Shown: positions 1 through 6,206, numbered from the stretch's first letter. The stretch is 6,859 nt of DNA from Pseudonocardia sp. (GCA_030453005.1 JAKDLE010000152.1:1-6859); one strand, 5' to 3'. Notes: generated from the sequence alone by a model not told the origin. Made by a program: numbers and translations.

Positions 1-149
1 GAGCACCGAAGGTCTCCCACCTCCATCCGATACAACAGCGCCTCGTGGCGCACTCAGCGGCTCGGAACCCGCAGCGGGTCGGAGCACGCTCCCGGTTCCG
101 AGCCGGCGATCACGATGACCGGTCCGGCCGGAGTGGCCCGGACGCGGGG
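1..149. other. Left-edge intergenic stretch without a supported gene
   Basis: Apart from the inverted repeat at 58–105 I see no coding region here. The open frame that starts at 45 on the plus strand runs antisense into recX and has no recognisable protein features. Confidence 0.5.
58..105 (-). terminator. Inverted repeat, probable terminator of the recA–recX transcript
   Basis: The 12-base arm CGGCTCGGAACC (58–69) is perfectly complementary to GGTTCCGAGCCG (94–105), separated by 24 bases. The loop itself contains GGAG/CTCC complementarity. The repeat begins about 45 bases past the recX stop codon in the direction of transcription. No T-tract follows, which is common for actinobacterial terminators. 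An operator for an unseen neighbouring gene is the main alternative. Confidence 0.6.
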
Positions 150-1424
150 CTACTCGTCGACGGGTTCGAGGCCGAGCTCGTCCTCGTCGGCGCCGTGGGC
201 GGCCAGTGCGTCGCGGACCACCCCGTACGCGGTGCCCCCGCCGTAGCCCTTGCGCGCGAGCATCCCCACCAGCCGCCGGGTGGCGACCACGCGCTTCTCG
301 GGGGTGTCGACGGTGAGTGACCGCAGCTTGCGGTCGACCAGCTCGCGGGCGCGGCGGGTCTCGGAGTCGGGGTCGACCTCGGCGAGCGCCTCCGAAGCCA
401 CCTCGTCGTCGACGCCCTTGCGGCGCAGCTCCATCGCGATCGCCCGCCGGGCGAGGCCGCGATGGTTGTGTCGGGAGCGCACCCACTGGCCTGCGAACGC
501 GGCGTCGTCGATGAGCCCGACCTCGTCGAACCGCTCCAGCACGCTCGCGGCCGCCTCGTCCGGCACACCGCGGCGGCGCAGCGCGTGGGCCAGCTCCTGA
601 CGGGTGCGGGATCGGTCGCTGAGCAGCCGCAGGCAGATCTCCCGAGCCGCGGACACCGGGTCGGCGTCGGGGTCGACCTGGCGGGGCCCGCTGCGCCGTT
701 CCCGTTCCCCGCGACCCGTGCGCGCGGTGCCGCGCTCGGTGCCGTCGGTGTCGGAACCCGGGTCGACGACACCGGCGTCAGGCTCGGCGGAGACGGCGGG
801 CCGCCGCCTGCGGGGACGTTCATCCGTCGACCCGACCCGCCAGCGGCCGGGCCGCGACTCGCCGCCTGCCGCGGAACGCGAGCGGGAGGTGTCGGCGCGA
901 CCGGCGACGACCCCGCCGTCCCACCGTGCCGCGCGCCCGGCCAGCGGAGCCGTGCCGGTGATGCGGTCCAGCTCGGCCACCGGACCGCCGGCCGGTACTA
1001 CGGGGACGGCGCCGAACTCCACCACCGGAGCCGCCGCGGCGCCGTCGTCGAAGTCGGCACCGCTGCCGGAGCCGGCACCGCTATCGGAGCGCGCACCGCT
1101 GCCGGAGCCCGCACTGCTGCCGGGATCCGCACCGCTGCCGAGGCCCGCGCCGCTGTCAGGGCCCGCGACGGCGGCGAGGCCGGTGCGGGGGCCCCCGCCC
1201 GGATCGGGGTGGCCGAGCGCGGCGACCGGGGCCGCCGCACCCCCACCGTCGCGCCACACCACCGGCCGGTGGAGCGCGCCACCGACCGCGTCGTCGGCGA
1301 GGTCGTCGAGCCGGGCGACCGGAGCCGAGGGAGCACGTGCGGGGGTGCCGGGCGCGGTGGCCTCGACCGCCCCGTCCTCGTCGTTACCGAACCGGGCCAC
1401 CCGCGCCTCGGGCCCGCGCGCCAT
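150..1424 (-). CDS. recX: RecX-family regulator of RecA, with long low-complexity N-terminal extension
   Basis: RecX binds RecA filaments in the cytoplasm and modulates recombinase and coprotease activity. The recognisable RecX domain is residues about 255–415 of 424. It contains the RecX-like stretches CLRLLSDRSRTRQELAHAL, RRRGVPDEAAASVLERFDEVGLIDD, QWVRSR and LVGMLARKGYGGG, closely resembling mycobacterial RecX as I remember it (about 174 aa). The first ~250 residues are rich in Gly, Ala, Ser, Asp and Pro and are probably disordered. Residues 88–129 are seven hexads ending in GA or SA (consensus xxGSGA), and residues 200–250 are rich in Arg. The ATG at 1424 lies two bases after the recA stop codon, so translation is likely coupled to recA. 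A later start is possible, but it would leave about 750 bases of open frame unexplained. The stop is TAG at 150–152. Confidence 0.9.
   Translation of the reverse strand: MARGPEARVARFGNDEDGAVEATAPGTPARAPSAPVARLDDLADDAVGGALHRPVVWRDGGGAAAPVAALGHPDPGGGPRTGLAAVAGPDSGAGLGSGADPGSSAGSGSGARSDSGAGSGSGADFDDGAAAAPVVEFGAVPVVPAGGPVAELDRITGTAPLAGRAARWDGGVVAGRADTSRSRSAAGGESRPGRWRVGSTDERPRRRRPAVSAEPDAGVVDPGSDTDGTERGTARTGRGERERRSGPRQVDPDADPVSAAREICLRLLSDRSRTRQELAHALRRRGVPDEAAASVLERFDEVGLIDDAAFAGQWVRSRHNHRGLARRAIAMELRRKGVDDEVASEALAEVDPDSETRRARELVDRKLRSLTVDTPEKRVVATRRLVGMLARKGYGGGTAYGVVRDALAAHGADEDELGLEPVDE
1057..1164. repeat. 18-bp tandem repeat, six copies, inside recX
   Basis: Six consecutive 18-base units begin at 1057, 1075, 1093, 1111, 1129 and 1147. 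The consensus on the plus strand is close to GCACCGCTGCCGGAGCCC. A degenerate seventh unit (GCGCCGTCGTCG...) precedes them at 1039. The period is a multiple of three, so copy changes keep the recX frame. The minus strand encodes the hexapeptide repeat xxGSGA. Confidence 0.85.
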
Positions 1425-1426
1425 GT

Positions 1427-4400
1427 TCAGAAGTCGACCGGCGCGGGCAGCGCGGGGTCGGCGTCGAGCACGGCACCGATGCCGAGCTTCTCCTTGATGC
1501 GCTTCTCGATCTCCGCGCCGACGTCGGGGTTCTCCTTGAGGAACTTGCGGGCGTTCTCCTTGCCCTGCCCCATCTGGTCGCCCTCGTAGGTGTACCAGGC
1601 ACCGGACTTGCGGACGATGCCCTGCTCCACGCCTACGTCGACCAGCGAGCCCTCGCGGCTGATCCCGACGCCGTAGAGGATGTCGAACTCGGCCTGCTTG
1701 AACGGCGGCGCGACCTTGTTCTTGACCACCTTGACGCGGGTGCGGTTGCCGACCATGTCGGCGCCGTCCTTGAGCGTCTCGATGCGGCGGATGTCGAGGC
1801 GCACCGAGGCGTAGAACTTGAGCGCCTTGCCGCCGGTGGTGGTCTCCGGGGAGTTGTGCACCACGACGCCGTCGGCAAGGTAGTTGTGCGTGCCCTCGAC
1901 CTCGATGTCGAACCGGTGCATCGATTGGGTACGCGGCTTGACCCGCACGTCGATCACCGGCGCCGGCATCGGCAGCGACGTGGGCGGCACGAACTCCGGC
2001 TCCACCGAGAACCGCCCGCGGAACCGCTCCAACAGCTTGTACTCCAGCGACGAATGCACATAGGGCGCGATCAGCTCGTGAAGCTTCGCCGTCTCGTCCT
2101 TGGCGAAGGACAGCACCGGCATCTTCCGAGCCCCGCGCAGGGCCAGCTTCGGGTGCAGGTCGAAGGTGTCGGCCAGGTGCTCGACCAACCTCTCGCGCGA
2201 GCCCGGGCTGAGCGACTGGACACAGATCTCCGAGCGCCCGCTACCGTCCTTCGTGCGTTTCTGCAGACCCTTGGCCCGGGACTGGAACGAGCCGTCGTCG
2301 CAGTACCAGACAGCCAGCGCGAGGGGAGTCAGCGCCTTGAGGTACTCCCACGAGAGATGCTTGTGTCCATCGCCGAGGTAGACCGCCTCGCGGAGCTCCG
2401 CCAGCTCGGGCAGCGGGGTCAGGTCGACGAAAGCCGCACCCTTGGCGTTGACCCGGCGGGACTGACCGACGTTCCCGAACAGCGACGCCTTCCAGTCGAG
2501 GTACTCGACCTGCTTCGCTCCGTGGCCCATTCGGAACCGAGTACCGAGACTCCCCCGCATCCGGCTCGGCGACAGGTTGGCATCGCCCATGAGCCCGCCC
2601 AGCAGGGCCTGCCACTGCTGCGGCCCGAGGCGATAGCTCTGTGAGAGCAGCACCCGATCACCCACCGAGAGCTCACCGGCTTCGCGCCAACCGCCTGGAG
2701 TGTGCACGAGGTGGTTGGCTGTCAGCCCCATCTGCGCCCGACCGTTGCCACCGGGGCGCGCGACGGTGATCTGCAGGAACTGCTCCGTCGGACCGTTGTC
2801 GAACCAGTTGACGACCTTCCGCGGCACCATGCGGCCTGCGTCGGGATCGTAGGACAGCACCTCGACCGGCAGCCTCTGGTTGACGATCTTGCCGATCTTC
2901 TCCTGGCTCCCGTCGGCCAGAGTGACCCGGGTGCCATAGGACAGGCAACCAAACATCACTCCGATCTTCTCCCGCAGCTGGTTGATGAAGATCATCGTGG
3001 TGCCGGAGTTGCTCAGCGCACCGGTGATCTTGCGCAGCGCCTGGCTCATCAGCCGGGCCTGCAGGCCGACGTGGCTGTCGCCCATCTCGCCCTCGATCTC
3101 CGCGCGCGGCACGAGCGCCGCCACCGAGTCGACGACGATGAGGTCGAGGGCTCCGGAGCGGATGAGCATGTCGGCGATCTCCAGCGCCTGCTCACCGGTG
3201 TCGGGTTGGGAGACCAGGAGGTTGTCGGTGTCGACGCCCAGGGCCTTGGCGTACTCGGGGTCGAGCGCGTGCTCGGCGTCGATGAACGCCACGATGCCGC
3301 CCGCGGCCTGCGCGTTGGCCACCGCGTGCAGCGCGACCGTGGTGTTGTGTGACAGCACTCCATTGGCAAGGAAGCTGTGTGTATCCGGGAGCATCACGTC
3401 GAATGTGGGCTGGAGCCCGGCGTCGTCGATCGACACCACCGCCTCGTAGGTGTAGCGATGCGCGACCAACGTGCGCAGATGCGCAAGGATCACTGTACTC
3501 GTTGAGGGAAGTCGGTCGGCGCGCTCGTCGCACCAATCGATCAGCTTCACGAGCCGATTCCTCGAACACGCCAGCTCGAGGTCGGTTCGGAAGAGATCGC
3601 CAGCGATCCGGTCGAACGCCCGGTCACCGCCGGAGTCGTCACGCAGATCTCGAATCAGGCCTGCGATGTGTGGGATGTTGGTGAGCTGTGCATCCAGCTT
3701 CGATGGCTGGAAGTTCGCCAACACTTGCGCACGCCGCCGCTCGGACCGGAACCCGACCTGCTCGAGGAACTGCCCGGCCGTGGCCGGATTGATCGTCACG
3801 TTCCAGTAGTCGCGCTCGTAGGTCTTGTTATATGTCGACGACACCGTTGCGGGAACGCCGAGGCCGTACAAGAGCAGCTGAACCTGACGTGCAAGCTGCT
3901 CGGACGCGGTACCCAGACCGACGGTGGAGGACTTGTCGATCCATCCGTCCCCCTCGAAAAGCGCGGACAGAAACGCACGCTGAGCCTTATTCCCAGCCGT
4001 CCGCACGCAATGCGGAACGGTCTTTCCGGCCGCCGTGACGTAGTCTAGCCCGTATCGTTCGTACGCCATGTCACGCACCCGCTTTCCGGGGACGTGGTAT
4101 TCCTTGCCGTAATAGCACCGAACCTCGGCGTCGAACACATGTCGGGCCAGCGCCGTGAACTCCGCTCCGACCTCAGGGTCCCAGTTCGTGAAGGCGACCT
4201 GGTAACGCTCGCTGAGGGTGCCCTCGGCCACGAGATATCCCAGGAGCACGGCCTCGTCCTCGTTGAGACCGTCCGCTGCCGCAGCCTCAACGGCCCCGAA
4301 GGCCGCCGAGACCAGAGTGTCTCCGACGGCGATGTCACCAGCCTTGCGCCACACGATGAACCCGCGCTCGCTCATGACGCGCAGCGGGTGGTTGTGAGTG

Positions 4401-4849
4401 AGGGTCAGCGACCGGCCGGACCGCGCGGTGATCCGCAAGGTCGGCTTGCGGTTGTTGTGGGTGATGGCGGCCAACGACTCCAGCTCGCCCCGCTCGTTGA
4501 CCATCCGCACCCCCTGCCCGCTCACGTCGGTGGTCCTGGACGTGCAGGACGCGGGCTCACCGCACCGCGCGAAAAGCTCCCCCACGGTCTCCAGACCGTG
4601 GTCACTCCAGACATATGTGTCGGCAGTCAGACACTTCCCGCTGGACTCCGGCCCGTAGATCTCCACCACGCGACCGCGGGGCAGGCCGCCCACGCCGAGC
4701 GCGACGTCGAGCGCGATCGACCCGGTGGGGATGATGCCGACCGGCGGGCGGGTGTCGTCGCCCAGGCGCATCACCGAGCCCTTGCCGTGGTTCTTCTCGA
4801 TCTGGGCGAGGGCGAGTTCGAGCGCCTTCTCGCGGTCGGGTGTGCTCAT
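1427..4849 (-). CDS. recA: RecA recombinase precursor with two inteins
   Basis: RecA forms ATP-dependent filaments on single-stranded DNA, carries out strand exchange and triggers LexA self-cleavage. The 1140-residue precursor has three extein blocks: residues 1–72, 503–634 and 1000–1140, together 345 aa, the normal RecA length. Spliced motifs are Walker A GPESSGK|TT, the catalytic-type Glu in [10 protein letters not shown] (E526), Walker B IVVDS (D574), loop L1 EIEGEMGD, loop L2 [13 protein letters not shown] and the RecA signature ALKFYASVR. Intein 1 interrupts Walker A after Lys72, and intein 2 interrupts L2 after Gly634. The M. tuberculosis intein site, as I recall it (after VVKNK), is uninterrupted and followed by Val. 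The ATG at 4849 has a good Shine-Dalgarno. recX follows after two bases. Upstream lie a LexA box and a PafBC-type promoter. Unspliced protein should be inactive. Confidence 0.98.
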   Translation of the reverse strand: MSTPDREKALELALAQIEKNHGKGSVMRLGDDTRPPVGIIPTGSIALDVALGVGGLPRGRVVEIYGPESSGKCLTADTYVWSDHGLETVGELFARCGEPASCTSRTTDVSGQGVRMVNERGELESLAAITHNNRKPTLRITARSGRSLTLTHNHPLRVMSERGFIVWRKAGDIAVGDTLVSAAFGAVEAAAADGLNEDEAVLLGYLVAEGTLSERYQVAFTNWDPEVGAEFTALARHVFDAEVRCYYGKEYHVPGKRVRDMAYERYGLDYVTAAGKTVPHCVRTAGNKAQRAFLSALFEGDGWIDKSSTVGLGTASEQLARQVQLLLYGLGVPATVSSTYNKTYERDYWNVTINPATAGQFLEQVGFRSERRRAQVLANFQPSKLDAQLTNIPHIAGLIRDLRDDSGGDRAFDRIAGDLFRTDLELACSRNRLVKLIDWCDERADRLPSTSTVILAHLRTLVAHRYTYEAVVSIDDAGLQPTFDVMLPDTHSFLANGVLSHNTTVALHAVANAQAAGGIVAFIDAEHALDPEYAKALGVDTDNLLVSQPDTGEQALEIADMLIRSGALDLIVVDSVAALVPRAEIEGEMGDSHVGLQARLMSQALRKITGALSNSGTTMIFINQLREKIGVMFGCLSYGTRVTLADGSQEKIGKIVNQRLPVEVLSYDPDAGRMVPRKVVNWFDNGPTEQFLQITVARPGGNGRAQMGLTANHLVHTPGGWREAGELSVGDRVLLSQSYRLGPQQWQALLGGLMGDANLSPSRMRGSLGTRFRMGHGAKQVEYLDWKASLFGNVGQSRRVNAKGAAFVDLTPLPELAELREAVYLGDGHKHLSWEYLKALTPLALAVWYCDDGSFQSRAKGLQKRTKDGSGRSEICVQSLSPGSRERLVEHLADTFDLHPKLALRGARKMPVLSFAKDETAKLHELIAPYVHSSLEYKLLERFRGRFSVEPEFVPPTSLPMPAPVIDVRVKPRTQSMHRFDIEVEGTHNYLADGVVVHNSPETTTGGKALKFYASVRLDIRRIETLKDGADMVGNRTRVKVVKNKVAPPFKQAEFDILYGVGISREGSLVDVGVEQGIVRKSGAWYTYEGDQMGQGKENARKFLKENPDVGAEIEKRIKEKLGIGAVLDADPALPAPVDF
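1853..2947 (-). mobile_element. RecA intein 2, M. leprae type, LAGLIDADG endonuclease, in loop L2
   Basis: This is residues 635–999 of the precursor (365 aa). It starts with Cys635 ([14 protein letters not shown]) and ends VVVHN with Ser1000 as the +1 residue. Block B carries TANH (T710–H713). The linear order Cys1, TxxH, HN, Ser+1 is that of a standard class 1 intein. Endonuclease blocks are GGLMGDAN (D756) and AVWYCDDGS (D851, D852), with GDG at D827. Counted from Cys1, the aspartates fall at intein positions 122, 193 and 218. From memory, these are the positions studied in the active M. leprae endonuclease PI-MleI. The insertion point, the length and stretches such as KVVNWF, GGLMGD, TPLPEL and EVEG-HNY match the M. 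leprae RecA intein as I remember it, so this is probably a vertical or homed relative with an intact nuclease. Confidence 0.95.
3344..4633 (-). mobile_element. RecA intein 1, LAGLIDADG endonuclease, inserted in the Walker A P-loop
   Basis: This is residues 73–502 of the precursor (430 aa), lying between Lys72 and Thr503, that is GPESSGK|TT. Splicing features are Cys73 at the start (CLTADTYVW), block B THNH (T151–H154), an F block around [15 protein letters not shown] and a C-terminal GVLSHN, with Thr503 as the +1 nucleophile. The homing endonuclease has LLGYLVAEG (E209 at the acidic position) and [13 protein letters not shown] (D301), both apparently intact. About 100 residues between the nuclease and block F (roughly 370–470) contain NIPHIAGL and a helical, charged stretch with no fold I can name. 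Some of its DNA is less GC-rich than the exteins: 53% in 3781–3840 against 75% in 4681–4740, counted by hand. P-loops are frequent intein sites in other proteins. I believe related RecA P-loop inteins exist in actinobacteria but cannot name a reference. Confidence 0.95.
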
Positions 4850-4857
4850 CGCCGGGT

Positions 4858-4866
4858 CTCCACCTC
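4858..4866 (-). promoter_or_regulatory. recA ribosome binding site
   Basis: On the minus strand GAGGTGGAG lies eight bases before the ATG at 4849. It is a strong Shine-Dalgarno and fixes the recA start. It contrasts with the neighbouring genes, which have leaderless-type starts. Confidence 0.85.
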
Positions 4867-4901
4867 ATGTGCTTGGTCGTTGGTCGTGCGATCTGGTGTC
4901 G

Positions 4902-4923
4902 ACCGTAGGGGCGAGCACCGACA
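4902..4923 (-). promoter_or_regulatory. RecA-NDp (PafBC-type, LexA-independent) promoter of recA
   Basis: On the minus strand TGTCGGTG (4923–4916) is followed by exactly eight bases and then TACGGT (4907–4902). This fits the mycobacterial damage-promoter consensus tTGTCRgtg-N8-TAnnnT, with only the leading T replaced by A. Transcription would begin near 4895 and leave a leader of about 45 bases before recA. It is the gene-proximal promoter, as is LexA-independent P1 of M. tuberculosis recA. Confidence 0.8.
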
Positions 4924-4975
4924 TTCCGTGGGTGAGCCGGTGAACCTGTGGACGGACGACACGCGATGTGGATGA

Positions 4976-4981
4976 ATCGTA
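4976..4981 (-). promoter_or_regulatory. Candidate distal recA promoter −10 (TACGAT)
   Basis: TACGAT abuts the downstream edge of the LexA box, so a bound repressor would block polymerase. The −35 position at 17-bp spacing reads CCCCGG, which is not a recognisable −35. TGTCAGTG lies 23 bases upstream instead. Confidence 0.4.
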
Positions 4982-4997
4982 GCGAACGCCTGTTCGA
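4982..4997. promoter_or_regulatory. SOS (LexA) box upstream of recA
   Basis: GCGAACGCCTGTTCGA contains the perfect core GAAC-N4-GTTC (4984–4995) of the Gram-positive and mycobacterial LexA operator TCGAAC-N4-GTTCGA, with only the first base differing. It lies about 135 bases upstream of the recA ATG. LexA would repress the distal recA transcript until RecA filaments trigger its self-cleavage. Confidence 0.9.
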
Positions 4998-5025
4998 ACC
5001 GGGGCACTGACACGCCGGGCGGCTA

Positions 5026-5043
5026 CCATCGCGCGCCCGATGG
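5026..5043 (-). terminator. Short hairpin after DUF3046
   Basis: CCATCG (5026–5031) and CGATGG (5038–5043) form a perfect 6-bp stem with a 6-base loop, starting five bases past the DUF3046 stop codon. There is no T-tract and the stem is short, so it may be a weak terminator or a partial barrier before the recA promoters. Confidence 0.3.
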
Positions 5044-5048
5044 CGGGA

Positions 5049-5243
5049 TCACCGCCGGGAGGGCGGGACCTCGTAAGCCGTACAGACAGCCCGCCACACG
5101 TCGCGGGCGTCGATCCCCGCGGCCAGCGCCTGCTCGACGGTCCGTCCGCCGAGGTCGGCGAAGACGTGGTCGTGGGAGAGCGACGCGGCCCGCGCAGGCC
5201 CGAACTCCCCGTCCATCAGCTCTCGGAACTGGGTCAGTCGCAC
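5049..5243 (-). CDS. DUF3046 family small protein
   Basis: This is a 64-residue protein of unknown function belonging to the small actinobacterial DUF3046 family. Recognisable features are MRLTQFRELMDGEFG at the N-terminus, DHVFADLGGRT (about residues 25–35), VEQALAAG and VWRAVCTAYEVP near the C-terminus. It is short, charged, probably helical and cytoplasmic, with no signal peptide or membrane segment. It starts with GTG at 5243. TAGCCT lies six bases before that codon, so the mRNA is probably leaderless. A GGAGG 13 bases upstream of the start lies beyond the −10 and would not be transcribed in that case. Its position just upstream of recA, in the same direction, is conserved in mycobacteria (Rv2738c). 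A separate promoter and a 199-base gap argue against a simple operon with recA. Confidence 0.88.
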   Translation of the reverse strand: MRLTQFRELMDGEFGPARAASLSHDHVFADLGGRTVEQALAAGIDARDVWRAVCTAYEVPPSRR

Positions 5244-5249
5244 AGAACC

Positions 5250-5255
5250 AGGCTA
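5250..5255 (-). promoter_or_regulatory. −10 element of DUF3046, leaderless arrangement
   Basis: TAGCCT (TAnnnT) is followed by six bases and then the GTG start, which places transcription initiation at or next to the start codon. No −35 is visible at 17-bp spacing (GCGGGG). Confidence 0.6.
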
Positions 5256-5296
5256 ACCTCCGAGCCCGGCGCCCCCGCTCCCCGCCGTGTGGGCCG

Positions 5297-5310
5297 CGCT
5301 CCGCGGAGCG
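5297..5310. repeat. Perfect 14-bp palindrome CGCTCCGCGGAGCG
   Basis: The sequence equals its own reverse complement. It lies about 50 bases upstream of DUF3046 in a spacer with outward-facing promoters. It could be a dimeric regulator site or a hairpin. Such palindromes also arise by chance in GC-rich DNA. Confidence 0.35.
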
Positions 5311-5482
5311 GCGGACGAGATCCACCGACCCGCCGTCACCGACGCGGGCGCCACCGCCATCGGTGCGAGCCGTCGGCGCGTCTCCGGCGGGGATCTACCC
5401 GCCCCCCATCTGCAGAACGTCGAGGAGCGGCGCCGGTCCACCACCGCCGCTCGGCACCGCCGACGCGAGCCGGGCCTCGCGG

Positions 5483-5488
5483 TAGCCT
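5483..5488 (+). promoter_or_regulatory. −10 element of the small membrane ORF, leaderless arrangement
   Basis: TAGCCT is followed by CGGCGG and then ATG at 5495, the same hexamer and spacing as at DUF3046. At 17-bp spacing the −35 position reads CCGACG (5460–5465), sharing the GAC core of TTGACA. Confidence 0.6.
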
Positions 5489-5494
5489 CGGCGG

Positions 5495-5617
5495 ATGGGC
5501 TTCTCGGGCGACCCCACCGGCTTCTCGTCGCCGCTCGGGCAGCTCGTCGTGCTGATGATGCTGCTGACGTCGCTGACGCTGCTGCTGCGCTGGTGGTGGC
5601 AGAACCGGAGGCGCTAG
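5495..5617 (+). CDS. Putative 40-aa single-pass small membrane protein
   Basis: I do not recognise this ORF. It runs from ATG to TAG and encodes 40 residues. The N-terminus is a Gly/Ser/Pro-rich MGFSGDPTGFSSPLG. A hydrophobic segment follows (residues 17–31, LVVLMMLLTSLTLLL), then RWWWQNRRR at the C-terminus. The Trp belt and Arg cluster predict one membrane helix with the C-terminus in the cytoplasm. All 40 sense codons end in G or C, as expected of a gene in this genome. A TAGCCT −10 lies six bases upstream, giving a leaderless start, so the absence of a Shine-Dalgarno is not a problem. A hairpin follows at 5651. It could be a membrane-complex accessory peptide or a hydrophobic toxin. Function is unknown, and chance openness in GC-rich DNA remains possible. 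Confidence 0.65.
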   Translation: MGFSGDPTGFSSPLGQLVVLMMLLTSLTLLLRWWWQNRRR

Positions 5618-5650
5618 CGCCGCTCAATCCACGCGGACGAGCGCGACGTG

Positions 5651-5680
5651 GGAGTGGTCCCGCCGACGGCGAACCACTCC
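5651..5680. terminator. Bidirectional hairpin between convergent genes
   Basis: GGAGTGGT (5651–5658) pairs perfectly with ACCACTCC (5673–5680). Inside it CGCC (5661–5664) pairs with GGCG (5668–5671) around a GAC loop, giving a two-part stem. It lies between the stop of the small ORF (5617, plus) and the stop of the hemerythrin gene (5698, minus), where a shared terminator is expected. No T-tract is present. Confidence 0.6.
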
Positions 5681-5697
5681 TCGGTACATCTCGTGCG

Positions 5698-6198
5698 TCA
5701 GTTGTTGTGCTGCACGTAGTCGTCGGGGTCCTTGTTCTCCCCCGACAGGCCGCGGCCGTGCGCGTGATCGGACTCGAACGTCCGGAAGCGCTCGCCCAGC
5801 TCCTGGCGCAGCTCGACCGACGCGACCCGCAGGAAGTCAGGGATGTCGTCGCGCTCCTCCTCGGCGAGGTGCTCGTCGTTGGCCTCGCGGGCGTCGGAGA
5901 TGCCGGCCCACCACTCGTCGTCGCCGACCTCGGCGGCCGCGGCGCGGCGGATGCCGTCGCGGATCTCGTCGTGGTCGCCGATCGCGTCCTTGGTCTCGTC
6001 CTCGCTGCCCTCCACGTGCTGCAGCAGCGCCGGGTAGAAGTGGTTCTCCTCGGCGGACGCGTGCGTCTCCAGCAGCGCGGCGAGCGGCGCCCAGACGGCC
6101 TCGGCGGCCGCGGGGTCGTCGCGCAGCTTGTCGAGCTCGTCGAATCTCGTCCGGAAGGTCTCGTGGTCGTCGAGGATGAGGCGGATGACATCGGGCAT
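5698..6198 (-). CDS. Hemerythrin-like HHE cation-binding domain protein
   Basis: This 166-residue soluble protein is predicted to fold as a four-helix bundle holding a non-haem diiron site. Such proteins bind or sense O2, NO or peroxide, or handle iron, and which applies here cannot be told. Likely ligands appear in the HHE order: H12 (ILDDHETF), H46 and E50 (ETHASAEENHF, with H53 nearby), H76 (GDHDEI), H110 and E114 (NDEHLAEEE). The protein is very acidic, has no signal peptide or membrane helix, and ends in a polar tail. The start is ATG at 6198 and no strong Shine-Dalgarno is seen. A GTTT-N15-GGGAAC element just upstream resembles stress-sigma (SigF/SigB-like) promoters. It is convergent with the small ORF and divergent from the helicase gene. 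Confidence 0.88.
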   Translation of the reverse strand: MPDVIRLILDDHETFRTRFDELDKLRDDPAAAEAVWAPLAALLETHASAEENHFYPALLQHVEGSEDETKDAIGDHDEIRDGIRRAAAAEVGDDEWWAGISDAREANDEHLAEEERDDIPDFLRVASVELRQELGERFRTFESDHAHGRGLSGENKDPDDYVQHNN

Positions 6199-6206
6199 GA
6201 CCGGGT

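Larger units (their letters stand above)
5244..5494. other. Divergent spacer between DUF3046 and the small membrane ORF
   Basis: This 251-base spacer holds a −10 for each flanking gene (5250–5255 minus, 5483–5488 plus) and a perfect 14-base palindrome at 5297–5310. I found no convincing gene. A minus-strand open stretch ending at TAG 5395–5397 lacks an ATG of useful position and is antisense to the small ORF. Confidence 0.5.

Noticed and set aside
1057..1164. Tandem repeats as a CRISPR-like array
   Set aside because: The units are contiguous 18-mers without spacers, in frame with recX codons, so this is a coding minisatellite.
462..1589. Long plus-strand open frames opposite recX (also 604–1497), one with a PAPLPEPAPL-like repeat
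   Set aside because: They are antisense to recX and the 3' end of recA, which have clear family motifs. The repeat is the shadow of the recX 18-bp minisatellite.
1710..1727. Possible third intein at the M. tuberculosis RecA site (VVKNK|)
   Set aside because: The sequence continues [15 protein letters not shown] without interruption, and the following residue is Val, not a splicing nucleophile.
1337..2644. 435-codon plus-strand open frame opposite recA
   Set aside because: It is antisense to the C-extein and intein 2. It has no recognisable domain and arises from G/C bias at the third position of recA codons.
5395..5500. Minus-strand open stretch ending ...APLLDVLQMGGG at TAG 5395–5397
   Set aside because: The tail looks protein-like, but the frame is open for only about 75 codons, offers only GTG starts, and is antisense to the better-supported 40-codon ORF.
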